Shown: one piece after another, positions 15,985 through 22,648 of the stretch
Position numbering within the stretch: the stretch's first letter is position 1
Layout: every line of letters starts with the position of its first letter
Assembly: GCA_035536235.1 (NCBI GenBank)
Contig: DATLOQ010000123.1
Span: 5,328 to 69,327 of the forward strand
Source of the DNA: DATLNF01 sp035536235
Lineage (GTDB): Bacteria > Actinomycetota > Actinomycetes > BP-191
Direction: 5' to 3'
Length of the DNA stretch: 64,000 nucleotides
Notes under the pieces: model-generated
What the model was told of the DNA's origin: nothing
Database searches by the model: none
The model's input: the letters and a program-made list of their open reading frames with translations, nothing else
Program-made: the position numbers and the translations under genes

Positions 15985-16200
15985 GTGGCCGAGCAGGTCG
16001 TCGCCGAGATGGTGGCCAACGTCTGGAAGATCGTCGTCGCTCAGGGGGACGACGTCGCCGAGGGCGACACGCTCCTGATCTTGGAGTCGATGAAGATGGA
16101 GATCCCGGTCATCACCGAGACTGGCGGGCGGGTCGCCGAGCTGAAGGTTGCCGAGGGCGACGTGGTCCAGGAGGGCGACGTCCTGGCGGTGATCGAGTAG
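15985..16200 (+). CDS. Stand-alone biotinyl carrier protein (71 residues)
   Basis: GTG 15985 follows GGGAG by about 6 bases. The 71-residue protein is a single biotinyl/lipoyl domain with the biotinylation motif ESMKMEIPV (Lys in MKM) and flanking beta strands (AEQVVAEMVANVWKI; GDVVQEGDVLAVIE). Length and sequence resemble the mycobacterial biotinylated protein TB7.3. It is the natural carrier for the AccC two genes upstream. Confidence 0.93.
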   Translation: MAEQVVAEMVANVWKIVVAQGDDVAEGDTLLILESMKMEIPVITETGGRVAELKVAEGDVVQEGDVLAVIE

Positions 16201-16359
16201 GCAAGGACCCTTCTGGCCTGAGCCGGACCGGCCGAATCTGGGCTGACAGGGGTCAAGGATTCCGCACCGCAGGCCGAGACTTCAGACGAGGGCGCTGTCT
16301 CGGTGCCCTCGGCGTGCGACACCGATGTCGTGGGCCGGCATGGGTGATCAGGAGTTCAT

Positions 16360-17439
16360 GTGGCCAGCACCATCGAGCCCTTCCTCAAGGCTCTTGTCGA
16401 GTCCGGTGGCTCCGACCTGCACTGCAAGGTGGGTTCCCCGCCGCGCGTGCGCATCGACGGCCGGCTGCGCAAGCTGCAGACCCGCGACCTCACCGGCGCG
16501 GACACCGAGGCGATGGTGGGCGAGGTGCTCCGCGGTGACCTCGTGGAGAGCTTCCGCCGTACCAACGAGGCTGACTTCGCCTACTCCGTGCGCGGGGTGG
16601 GTCGTTTCCGGGTCAACGCGTTTCGCTCCCGGGGGTCGGCCGGCCTGGTCTTCCGCAAGGTCTCGGTCGGCGCGATCCCGCTTCGGGATCTCGGCTTGCC
16701 CCCGGTGCTCGAGTCACTCTCTCTGGAGCCCCGCGGCCTCGTGTTGGTGACCGGTCCGACGGGCGCCGGGAAGACCACCACCCTCGCCGGCATGATCGAC
16801 CACATCAACGAGCACCGCGAGGTGCACGTCGTCACGATCGAGGACCCGATCGAGGTCCTGCACTTCGACAAGATGGCGATGATCAACCAGCGTGAGGTCC
16901 GCGTCGACACTGAGGACTTCCAGGTCGCGCTGCGTGCCGCGATGCGGCAGGACCCCGATGTGATCCTGGTGGGCGAGATGCGCGACATGGAGACGGTGAA
17001 GGCCGCGCTTGCCGCGGCCGAGACCGGCCACTTCGTGATGTCGACACTGCACACCACCGACGCGGCGGAGACCATCAACCGGGTCATCGACTTCTTCCCC
17101 CCGCACGAGCAGAAGCAGGTGCGGCTGGCCCTCGCGGGATCTCTCCGCGGCATCATCTGCCAGCGTCTGGTGCCCCGCGCCGACGGGGAGGGCCGCTGCG
17201 TCGCGATGGAGGTGGCCATCAACACGGGCCGCATCGCGGACGCCATCGCCGACCCGGACAAGACCTCCACGATTCCGGGACTCGTGGCTGAAGGCACCTT
17301 CTACGGGATGCAGTCGTTCGACCAGCACCTCGTCGCGCTCATCCGCGACGGGGTGGTGTCCCTCGACGACGCGATGGCTGCCTCCACCAGCCCGCACGAT
17401 CTCACCGTCGAGCTGCGCCGGCTCGGCCTCGTCGCCTGA
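16360..17439 (+). CDS. pilT: Type IV pilus retraction ATPase PilT
   Basis: GTG 16360 is preceded by AGGAG at good distance. The 359-residue protein has the PilT N-terminal PAS-like domain (about 1-100), Walker A GPTGAGKTTT, an Asp box HVVTIEDPIEV, Walker B VILVGEMRD and the His box MSTLHTTDAAETINRVIDFFP. PilT powers pilus retraction and twitching. No pilin, PilB or PilC gene lies within the window, so this is an orphan copy here, which is common for pilT. A 160-base upstream gap carries no other feature I can support. Confidence 0.93.
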   Translation: MASTIEPFLKALVESGGSDLHCKVGSPPRVRIDGRLRKLQTRDLTGADTEAMVGEVLRGDLVESFRRTNEADFAYSVRGVGRFRVNAFRSRGSAGLVFRKVSVGAIPLRDLGLPPVLESLSLEPRGLVLVTGPTGAGKTTTLAGMIDHINEHREVHVVTIEDPIEVLHFDKMAMINQREVRVDTEDFQVALRAAMRQDPDVILVGEMRDMETVKAALAAAETGHFVMSTLHTTDAAETINRVIDFFPPHEQKQVRLALAGSLRGIICQRLVPRADGEGRCVAMEVAINTGRIADAIADPDKTSTIPGLVAEGTFYGMQSFDQHLVALIRDGVVSLDDAMAASTSPHDLTVELRRLGLVA

Positions 17440-17446
17440 CGGCAAG

Positions 17447-17491
17447 TCGGGGCCGTACAGATCGGCGCCGTGCAGTTCGGGGCCGTACGGA
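17447..17491. repeat. Three tandem 15-bp repeats in a convergent intergenic region
   Basis: TCGGGGCCGTACAGA (17447-17461), TCGGCGCCGTGCAGT (17462-17476) and TCGGGGCCGTACGGA (17477-17491) are consecutive copies with 3-4 differences between the middle and outer units. They fill the gap between convergent pilT and the GNAT gene. They may be a mini-satellite or a structured 3' end. Confidence 0.7.
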
Positions 17492-17494
17492 TCG

Positions 17495-18175
17495 CTAGCC
17501 GCCGGTCGTCCCGTGCTCGGAGCACTGCGCGGACCACCCTGTGGGGGTCACCTGCACCGTCATCCGTCGGCCGCACTGCGCGCAGAACCGGGGTGGCTCC
17601 AGCTCACGCGCACGGGTGCACGCCACGTGGTCACCGGTCGCCGATGCTGTGCCGCACCGGTCGCAGAAGCCACCGATCGGAGCAGCCACCAGATCCAGTG
17701 CGTAGGTGATCAGGTCCACGCCGGGTCGTACGGTCCAGTCGTCGGCTGGGGTGCGGACGAAGCCGAGGCGTTCGTAGAGTCGATGCGCGTCGCGCATCAT
17801 CGCCTGGGTCGACAGGCGGAGTCGGTGGAGGCCGAGTGCTCGCGCCCGGTCGATGCACGCGGTGACCAGCGCCTCGCCCGCCCCTCGGCGTCGGGCCGCT
17901 GGGGCGACCGCGAGCATGCGGAAGACGGCTTCGCCCGGGGCAGCCTGCTCGGCGTAGTCGCTGCCGAAGTTGGCGAAAGCGACCGACCCGAGCAGCGTGC
18001 CCTTGTCATCGACGGCAACAAGGACCTCAGCCGTGGAAGCCCGCCGAGCCACGTCCCGCAGCTCGATCTCGTACTCGCCGAGGGTGCTGCCACGCAGATC
18101 GCGGTATACCTCCGCGGTCAGCTCGGCGATGCCGTCGTACTCCTCGGGAACGGCCGCCCGGACTCGCACGCTCAT
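17495..18175 (-). CDS. GNAT acetyltransferase fused to a BsaP-like iron-sulfur (biotin synthase auxiliary) tail
   Basis: Start ATG 18175, 226 residues. Residues about 1-155 are a GNAT domain (FRMLAVAPAARRRGAGEALV is the acetyl-CoA loop; RLYERLGFVR follows). Residues about 165-226 are a separate six-cysteine module: FCDRCG, then HVAC, LEPPRFCAQCGRRM, VQVTPTGW and CSEHG. This tail closely recalls BsaP, an iron-sulfur protein needed by mycobacterial biotin synthase. The gene lies directly downstream of bioB on the same strand, 176 bases away, which supports a biotin role for the tail. The acetyl acceptor is unknown. No clear ribosome binding site is seen. Confidence 0.8.
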   Translation of the reverse strand: MSVRVRAAVPEEYDGIAELTAEVYRDLRGSTLGEYEIELRDVARRASTAEVLVAVDDKGTLLGSVAFANFGSDYAEQAAPGEAVFRMLAVAPAARRRGAGEALVTACIDRARALGLHRLRLSTQAMMRDAHRLYERLGFVRTPADDWTVRPGVDLITYALDLVAAPIGGFCDRCGTASATGDHVACTRARELEPPRFCAQCGRRMTVQVTPTGWSAQCSEHGTTGG

Positions 18176-18223
18176 GTGCGCCGAGCCGGTTGAGGGCACC
18201 GGCGAGTGGGCAGGGCGTAGGTC

Positions 18224-18325
18224 ATGTTCTTCTTCTTCTCCAACCGTCTCGGCTGCGCCGGCTCGATTGCGGTCTCTGTGGTGGCCAGCCTGGTGCTGTT
18301 CGCGTTGCTGAGGTCGTGTTCCTAG
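18224..18325 (+). CDS. Small conserved membrane protein (33 residues, MFFFFSNRLG type)
   Basis: ATG 18224 opens a 33-codon frame on the opposite strand to its neighbours, ending TAG 18323-18325. The product begins MFFFFSNRLGCAGS and continues with one hydrophobic segment (IAVSVVASLVLFALL) ending RSCS. I recall similarly short MFFFFSNR-type proteins in other actinobacteria, which suggests a real conserved gene. An AGGG stretch lies about 12 bases upstream. It nests between bioB and the GNAT-BsaP gene. Function unknown. Confidence 0.6.
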   Translation: MFFFFSNRLGCAGSIAVSVVASLVLFALLRSCS

Positions 18326-18351
18326 CCTGCGGCGGACAGCAACCACAGCGC

Positions 18352-19344
18352 TCAGAACGTCGCGCCCAGCGCCTTCACCGGCATCTGCAGCCGCTCCAGC
18401 ATGGCCAGGTCCTCGGTGGGCTCGCGGCCGAGCGTCGTGAGGTAGTTGCCGATGATGACGGCGTTGATGCCGCCCACCATGCCCCGCTCGGTCAAGTCGC
18501 CCAGGGTGATCTCGCGTCCACCGGCGTAGCGCAGGATGGTGCGCGGCAGCGCGAGGCGGAAGGTGGCGATCGTCCGCAACGCGTCGCGGCCGGCGACGAC
18601 CGGCAGATCGCCGAACGGGGTGCCCGGGCGGGGATTGAGGAAGTTGAGCGGCACCTCATGCGGCGCCAGCTCTGCCAGCTGGCCGGCTAGCTCGGCCCGC
18701 TGCTCCAGCGACTCGCCCATCCCGATGATGCCGCCGCAGCAGAGCTCCATGCCGGCCTCCCGGACGCGCACGCAGGTGTCCCAGCGCTCCTGCCAGCTGT
18801 GGGTGGTCACCACCTGGTCGAAGTGCGAGCGAGCAGTCTCCAAGTTGTGGTTGACCCGGTGCACCCCGGCCGACTGGAGCGTGGCTACCTGCTCGTCGTC
18901 GAGGATGCCGAGGGAGACCGCGATGTTGATGTCGACCGCCGCCCGAATCGCCGCGATGCCGTCGAGCACCAGGCTCATCAGCCGCTCATCCGGGCCGCGC
19001 ACGGCCGCCACGATGCAGAACTCCGTCGCGCCGGTCGCGGCTGTCTCTTTGGCCGCAAGGACCAGGGAGGGTACGTCGATCGTCACGGAACGCACGGGCG
19101 AGCTGAACGTGCCGGACTGGGAGCAGAAGTGGCAGTCCTCAGGACAGCCGCCGGTCTTGATCGACACGATGCCCTCGACCTCGACCTCTGGGCCGCACCA
19201 GCGCAGGCGGACCTCATGGGCTAGCGCGAGCAGGTCGTCGAGCCGGGCGTCGGGAAGCGTCAGGCAGGACAGCGCCTGCCCGGCGTCGAGACCCCGGCCG
19301 TCTTCGAGCACCTGCTGCCGAGCGATGTGGAGAATGTCGGTCAC
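18352..19344 (-). CDS. bioB: Biotin synthase BioB
   Basis: The 330-residue radical SAM enzyme shows the cluster motif GGCPEDCHFCSQSG (CxxxCxxC) near residue 66 and the further conserved segments VRGPDERLM, HNLETARSHF and CCGGIIGMGES. It inserts sulfur into dethiobiotin using a second iron-sulfur cluster as donor. The start is GTG 19344, with AGGA about 8 bases upstream. The BsaP-like tail encoded downstream likely supports this enzyme. No other bio genes lie in the window. Confidence 0.96.
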   Translation of the reverse strand: MTDILHIARQQVLEDGRGLDAGQALSCLTLPDARLDDLLALAHEVRLRWCGPEVEVEGIVSIKTGGCPEDCHFCSQSGTFSSPVRSVTIDVPSLVLAAKETAATGATEFCIVAAVRGPDERLMSLVLDGIAAIRAAVDINIAVSLGILDDEQVATLQSAGVHRVNHNLETARSHFDQVVTTHSWQERWDTCVRVREAGMELCCGGIIGMGESLEQRAELAGQLAELAPHEVPLNFLNPRPGTPFGDLPVVAGRDALRTIATFRLALPRTILRYAGGREITLGDLTERGMVGGINAVIIGNYLTTLGREPTEDLAMLERLQMPVKALGATF

Positions 19345-19414
19345 TGTCGAATCCTGTCAGAACCGCCGGCCGTTCACTCGATGCGCATGCTGGTGTGCTG
19401 CCGCGGTCGCCCTG

Positions 19415-19660
19415 TCAGTACGGGAGCAGGACTGTGCGCCCGCCCGGCAGCGCGTTGGGGGTCTCGACGAGATTGGTCTCGTCACCGATCCCCGGGTCCT
19501 GTGACCGGTTCGGGTCGACGTAGCGCCGGAAGACTTCGAGGGCGCCCCAGGCAATCAGCGCCAAGAGCAGGATCACGACGATGCGAAACCGCAAGACCGG
19601 GAGCCAGGTGGGCTCCGGCTCGCGGGCCCGAGTTACTGGCCGTACGTAGGACTCACCCAT
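19415..19660 (-). CDS. Small single-pass membrane protein of unknown function
   Basis: 81 residues: a basic N-terminus (MGESYVRPVTRAREPEP), one hydrophobic helix (FRIVVILLLALIAWGAL) and an extracytoplasmic tail ending GGRTVLLPY. No known domain. It lies between bioB and the WhiB1-like gene on the same strand, 36 bases after the latter. Confidence 0.6.
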   Translation of the reverse strand: MGESYVRPVTRAREPEPTWLPVLRFRIVVILLLALIAWGALEVFRRYVDPNRSQDPGIGDETNLVETPNALPGGRTVLLPY

Positions 19661-19696
19661 GGGCGCACCGTCTCACAGCCGCGTCGCGGGTGTGTC

Positions 19697-19948
19697 TCAG
19701 GCGATGCGGCTGCGGGCCCGCGCACCGCGGCGCTTGAGTGCGCGGCGCTCGTCCTCGCTCAGCCCGCCCCATACGCCGGCATCCTGCCCCGTCTCCAGTG
19801 CCCACTGAAGGCACTCAGCGCGGACATCGCAGCGCTTGCACACGAGCTTGGCGTCATCGACCTGCTGCGCCGCCGGGCCGGTCGTCCCGATCGGGAAGAA
19901 CAGCTCGGGGTCTTCGTCGCGGCAGAGCGCGCGGTGACGCCAGTCCAT
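19697..19948 (-). CDS. whiB1: WhiB1/WblE-type iron-sulfur regulator
   Basis: ATG 19948 follows GAGGAG by 9 bases, giving 83 residues. It starts MDWRHRALCRDEDPELFFPIG, has VCKRCDVRAEC with the Wbl cysteine spacing, the GVWGGLSEDERRALKRR turn and a basic C-terminus. This is the WhiB1/WblE pattern. In mycobacteria WhiB1 is essential, binds SigA region 4 and reacts with NO through its [4Fe-4S] cluster. A CRP-like site lies 41 bases upstream, in keeping with CRP control of mycobacterial whiB1. Confidence 0.93.
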   Translation of the reverse strand: MDWRHRALCRDEDPELFFPIGTTGPAAQQVDDAKLVCKRCDVRAECLQWALETGQDAGVWGGLSEDERRALKRRGARARSRIA

Positions 19949-19988
19949 GTGGAACAACTCCTCTGTAGCGCCGGCCACGGCCGGACTT

Positions 19989-20004
19989 TGTGAAAAATTT
20001 CACG
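19989..20004. promoter_or_regulatory. CRP-like operator upstream of whiB1
   Basis: TGTGA-AAAATT-TCACG matches the CRP/GlxR consensus TGTGA-N6-TCACA at nine of ten conserved positions. It lies 41-56 bases before the whiB1 ATG. Mycobacterial CRP is known to regulate whiB1. A similar palindrome occurs before the ATP synthase locus at 63708. Confidence 0.6.
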
Positions 20005-20073
20005 AAGTAGTCGCGATGTCAGGTTCTCGGAAACGGTGGTGGTGACTACGTCAACGGCTTGCTGACGAACCGT

Positions 20074-20094
20074 ACCGGGCTAGGGAAGCCCGGT
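20074..20094. terminator. Perfect 8-bp hairpin in the DGK-whiB1 gap
   Basis: ACCGGGCT 20074-20081 pairs perfectly with AGCCCGGT 20087-20094 around a 5-base loop. It lies 154 bases beyond the end of the diacylglycerol-kinase-like gene. It has no T-tract, as is usual for actinobacterial hairpin terminators, so it may end that transcript or sit in the whiB1 promoter region. Confidence 0.4.
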
Positions 20095-20132
20095 CCATAG
20101 GTCCAACGGGGTTCACAGTAGCCCCTGGAGCG

Positions 20133-20171
20133 AGTGCTAGCAAGCACTTTGCAAGCACTTTTCGGCACTTT
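20133..20171. repeat. Tandem 11-bp direct repeats in the whiB1 upstream region
   Basis: GCAAGCACTTT occurs twice head to tail (20140-20161) and a partial third copy TCGGCACTTT follows (20162-20171). The first copy also forms a dyad with AGTGCT at 20133-20138, and TGCTAGCA at 20135-20142 is itself palindromic. Such stacked AT-rich repeats in GC-rich DNA often bind a cooperative regulator. Confidence 0.6.
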
Positions 20172-20207
20172 ATGTCAGGTATGGCACTCGGGCTCTACCT
20201 TGGCAGT

Positions 20208-20234
20208 CGGCGTACCCAGATTCCGGCGTACCCA
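20208..20234. repeat. 11-bp direct repeat CGGCGTACCCA with 16-bp period
   Basis: Two exact copies, 20208-20218 and 20224-20234, lie just after the 3' end of the diacylglycerol-kinase-like gene. Together with the tandem repeats at 20133 they make this gap unusually repetitive. Confidence 0.55.
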
Positions 20235-20247
20235 TGCCCGGGCGCGG

Positions 20248-21156
20248 TCAGACGACGACCGAGAGCGCGCGGGGCACGGATCGGAAGACCACTCGCTCCC
20301 GCTCGCCGATGTAGTCCCCGTCGAGCTGGAGGGCGATGGGTCGGCTGCTGGAGACGGTGAAGTCCTCCAGATCGTGTCGCGCAACAAGGCGTCGGCCCTT
20401 GACCCGGGCCCGCACCACCAGCATCTGGCGAACAGTGCGGAGCATCGAGAACGTGCTCAGCCGGGTCAAGCCGAGCGCGTCGAGGCCCGCATCGAAGTCC
20501 CCAGCAGGGCAGGGGTCGACGGCGCGCCCACCCAGGTAGGTCCAGGGGCGGCCGTTCGCCACGACCAGGTTGAAGAGGCCGTGGACCGGCTCGGCGTCCG
20601 GCTCGTGCAGCGTCAGCGCCGCCTGCCGGCGATCACAGTCTGTGTAGAAGTGGCGGACAGCGCTGCGGACGAACAGGCCGGGGGTGGCTCGCCGGCCGGC
20701 GCGGCGACGGCGTTCCACCTCATGCACGACCTCCGCGTCGATGCCCAGCCCGGCGCAGAACGTGAAGTAGCGGTCGTCCGCCTGGCCCAGGTTGATGACC
20801 CGCCGCCGGCCGGCCCGCAGCGCGTCCAGGATCTCGCTGGTGGCTTCGACGGGAGAGGCGGACAGACCCAGAGCGCGCGCGAAGACGTTGGTCGACCCCC
20901 CTGGTACGACGGCAAACGAGAGGCTCGAGCCGGCCAGCCCGTTCACCGCCTCGTTCACCGTGCCGTCACCTCCGAGGGCCACCACTACGTCGAGGTCATC
21001 TGCGACGGCTTGGCGCGCAAGGTCGGCCGCATGGCCGCGGCGTTCGGTCTCCACGATGTCGAGCTTGAGGTCGCTGGCCAGCGCGCGGGCGAGCACGTCG
21101 CGGGTCCGGGCGGTGGTTGCGGTGGCCTGGGGGTTGACGATCAGTAGGGCGCGCAT
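20248..21156 (-). CDS. Diacylglycerol kinase family (lipid kinase) protein
   Basis: Start ATG 21156, 302 residues. The DAGK catalytic domain shows LLIVNPQA at the N-terminus, the nucleotide-binding GGDGTVNEAVNGL near residue 65, VPGGSTNVFARALG and GLGIDAEVVHEVE. These soluble kinases phosphorylate diacylglycerol or related lipids. A TACTCT hexamer precedes the ATG by 6 bases with no ribosome binding site, so a leaderless mRNA is likely. Confidence 0.9.
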   Translation of the reverse strand: MRALLIVNPQATATTARTRDVLARALASDLKLDIVETERRGHAADLARQAVADDLDVVVALGGDGTVNEAVNGLAGSSLSFAVVPGGSTNVFARALGLSASPVEATSEILDALRAGRRRVINLGQADDRYFTFCAGLGIDAEVVHEVERRRRAGRRATPGLFVRSAVRHFYTDCDRRQAALTLHEPDAEPVHGLFNLVVANGRPWTYLGGRAVDPCPAGDFDAGLDALGLTRLSTFSMLRTVRQMLVVRARVKGRRLVARHDLEDFTVSSSRPIALQLDGDYIGERERVVFRSVPRALSVVV

Positions 21157-21162
21157 CGAGAC

Positions 21163-21168
21163 AGAGTA
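21163..21168 (-). promoter_or_regulatory. Candidate -10 element TACTCT for leaderless lipid kinase mRNA
   Basis: On the minus strand TACTCT (TANNNT) is followed by 6 bases and then ATG 21156. There is no Shine-Dalgarno motif in that gap. Confidence 0.4.
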
Positions 21169-21215
21169 GCCCCGCACGCCCGGCAGCCCTGCCCGGCAGC
21201 CCTGCCCGGTACGCC

Positions 21216-22148
21216 TCAGTCTTCGGAGAGCAGGCCCACGCGCAGCTGGGCCAGGGTGCGCGCCAGGAGGCGTGAGACGTGCATCTGCGAGATGCCCAGC
21301 TCGTTCGCGATCTGCGACTGCGTCATGTTGCCGAAGAACCGCAGCATGAGGATCCTCTTCTCGCGCGAGGGCAGCTGCTCCAGGAGCGGCTTGAGGGACT
21401 CCCGGTACTCCACGCCCTCGAGGGCCTCATCGAGCTGGCCGAGCGAGTCGGCAACGGCGGGGGAGTCCTCGTCGCCACTGTCGGTGGCGTCAAGGGACAC
21501 CGCCGAATAGGCGTTAGCGGATTCGAGACCCTCGAGGATCTCCTCCTCTGTGAGCCCGATGTGGGCCGCCAGCTCCGCCACAGTCGGTGATCGGCCGAGG
21601 GTCTGCGACAGCTCACCGGTCGCCTTCGTCAGCGTCAGCTTCAGCTCCTGCAGGCGCCGTGGCACCCGGATTGCCCAGCCCTTGTCGCGGAAGTGCCTCT
21701 TGATCTCTCCCACAATCGTGGGTGTGGCGTAGGTCGAGAACTCCACTCCGCGCTCGAGGTCGAACCGGTCGACGCTCTTGATCAGCCCGATGGTGGCCAC
21801 CTGCACGAGGTCCTCCAGCGGCTCCCCCCGGTTGCGGAACCGCCGAGCGAGGTACTCGACGAGCGGCAGGTGCATCCGCACGAGCTCGTCGCGGACCTCC
21901 GGCACCGGGTTCGCCGCTAGCTCAGCGAAGAGCACCCGGGCGCGGGCTCGCTCGCCCGCCGTGCGTTCTGACCGGGTCGCCAACACGTCGTCGCTCTGCA
22001 CGGCGTCCAGGGCCGCGGCGGCATCGGGGTCGGTGATGTCGTCATCTGCTGCCTCAGCGTCCGCTGCGTCAGCGTCCGCTGCCTCAGGATCAGTCGAGCC
22101 GGGCGGTGCCGACTTCGGCTCGTGGGAGCCGGGAGGCGCCGCCGTCAT
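21216..22148 (-). CDS. sigF: SigB/SigF-family alternative RNA polymerase sigma factor
   Basis: ATG 22148 overlaps the stop of the anti-sigma gene. The 310 residues begin with an acidic Ala/Asp-rich tail of about 60, then regions 2-4: HLPLVEYLARRFRNRGEPLED, GLIKSVDRFDLERGVEFSTYA, IRVPRRLQEL, and the region 4 helix-turn-helix TQSQIANELGISQMHVSRLL. This is the SigF type used for stress and development. Regulation by the upstream RsbW-like kinase is expected. The acidic N-terminal tail is longer than in many relatives. Confidence 0.93.
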   Translation of the reverse strand: MTAAPPGSHEPKSAPPGSTDPEAADADAADAEAADDDITDPDAAAALDAVQSDDVLATRSERTAGERARARVLFAELAANPVPEVRDELVRMHLPLVEYLARRFRNRGEPLEDLVQVATIGLIKSVDRFDLERGVEFSTYATPTIVGEIKRHFRDKGWAIRVPRRLQELKLTLTKATGELSQTLGRSPTVAELAAHIGLTEEEILEGLESANAYSAVSLDATDSGDEDSPAVADSLGQLDEALEGVEYRESLKPLLEQLPSREKRILMLRFFGNMTQSQIANELGISQMHVSRLLARTLAQLRVGLLSED

Positions 22149-22555
22149 ACACCGGCCTCCTCGTCCATCGCCTCGCGGTGCTTGGAGAGCCGGATCGTCA
22201 CCTGGTCCCCGTCCAGGGTGGCGTCGACCTCTCCCGCCAGGGCCGAGAGCACCGTCCACGCGAAAGTGTCGCGGGAGGGCAGCGCGGAGTCGTGCGTGGG
22301 CAGGCTAACCGCGATGTCGAGCACCCCGGGGCGGAGGTCGAATCGGCAGGTGAGGTCGGCACCGTCCACGGCCCGCGGCAGGAGCATCGCACAGGCCTCG
22401 TCCACGGCGATCTTCAAGTCCTCGATGTCGTCGATGGTGAAGTCAAGGCGAGAGGCGAGCCCGGCAGTTGCGGTCCGCAGCACGGATAGATAGGCGCCGG
22501 TCGCCGGGAGCCGGAGGGCCACGTGGTCCCCCGTCGACGGGCTCTGCTCAGTCAT
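22145..22555 (-). CDS. rsbW: Anti-sigma factor of the RsbW/UsfX family
   Basis: ATG 22555 follows GGAG by 5 bases; 136 residues. The GHKL ATPase-like fold is indicated by IDDIEDLKIAVDEACAMLL, the N-box helix of RsbW/SpoIIAB proteins. It ends in an ATGA overlap with sigF. It should bind and inhibit SigF and be countered by an anti-anti-sigma factor, which is not encoded nearby. The G-box glycine loop is not obvious, so kinase activity is uncertain. Confidence 0.88.
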   Translation of the reverse strand: MTEQSPSTGDHVALRLPATGAYLSVLRTATAGLASRLDFTIDDIEDLKIAVDEACAMLLPRAVDGADLTCRFDLRPGVLDIAVSLPTHDSALPSRDTFAWTVLSALAGEVDATLDGDQVTIRLSKHREAMDEEAGV

Positions 22556-22648
22556 CCGCGCTCCTACCTCTGTCGGCGTACGTCCGTCGCAGTCTGCCGT
22601 GCGGACGGGATTCTTGCGCAGGGCGCGCAGCCACGACACGGTAGGACA

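Noticed and set aside
16201..16359. Search for a cyclic di-GMP riboswitch upstream of pilT
   Set aside because: No recognisable conserved core motif or matching stems were seen in the 160-base gap.
20132..20140. GAGTGCTAG resembling one half of a CIRCE (HrcA) element
   Set aside because: The partner TTAGCACTC half at 9 bases is missing and no chaperone gene is adjacent; the direct repeats explain the sequence better.
20172..20360. 62-codon plus-strand frame starting MSGMALGLYLGSRRTQ
   Set aside because: It runs into the antisense of the lipid kinase gene, has no ribosome site and turns Arg/Pro-rich, typical of a shadow frame.
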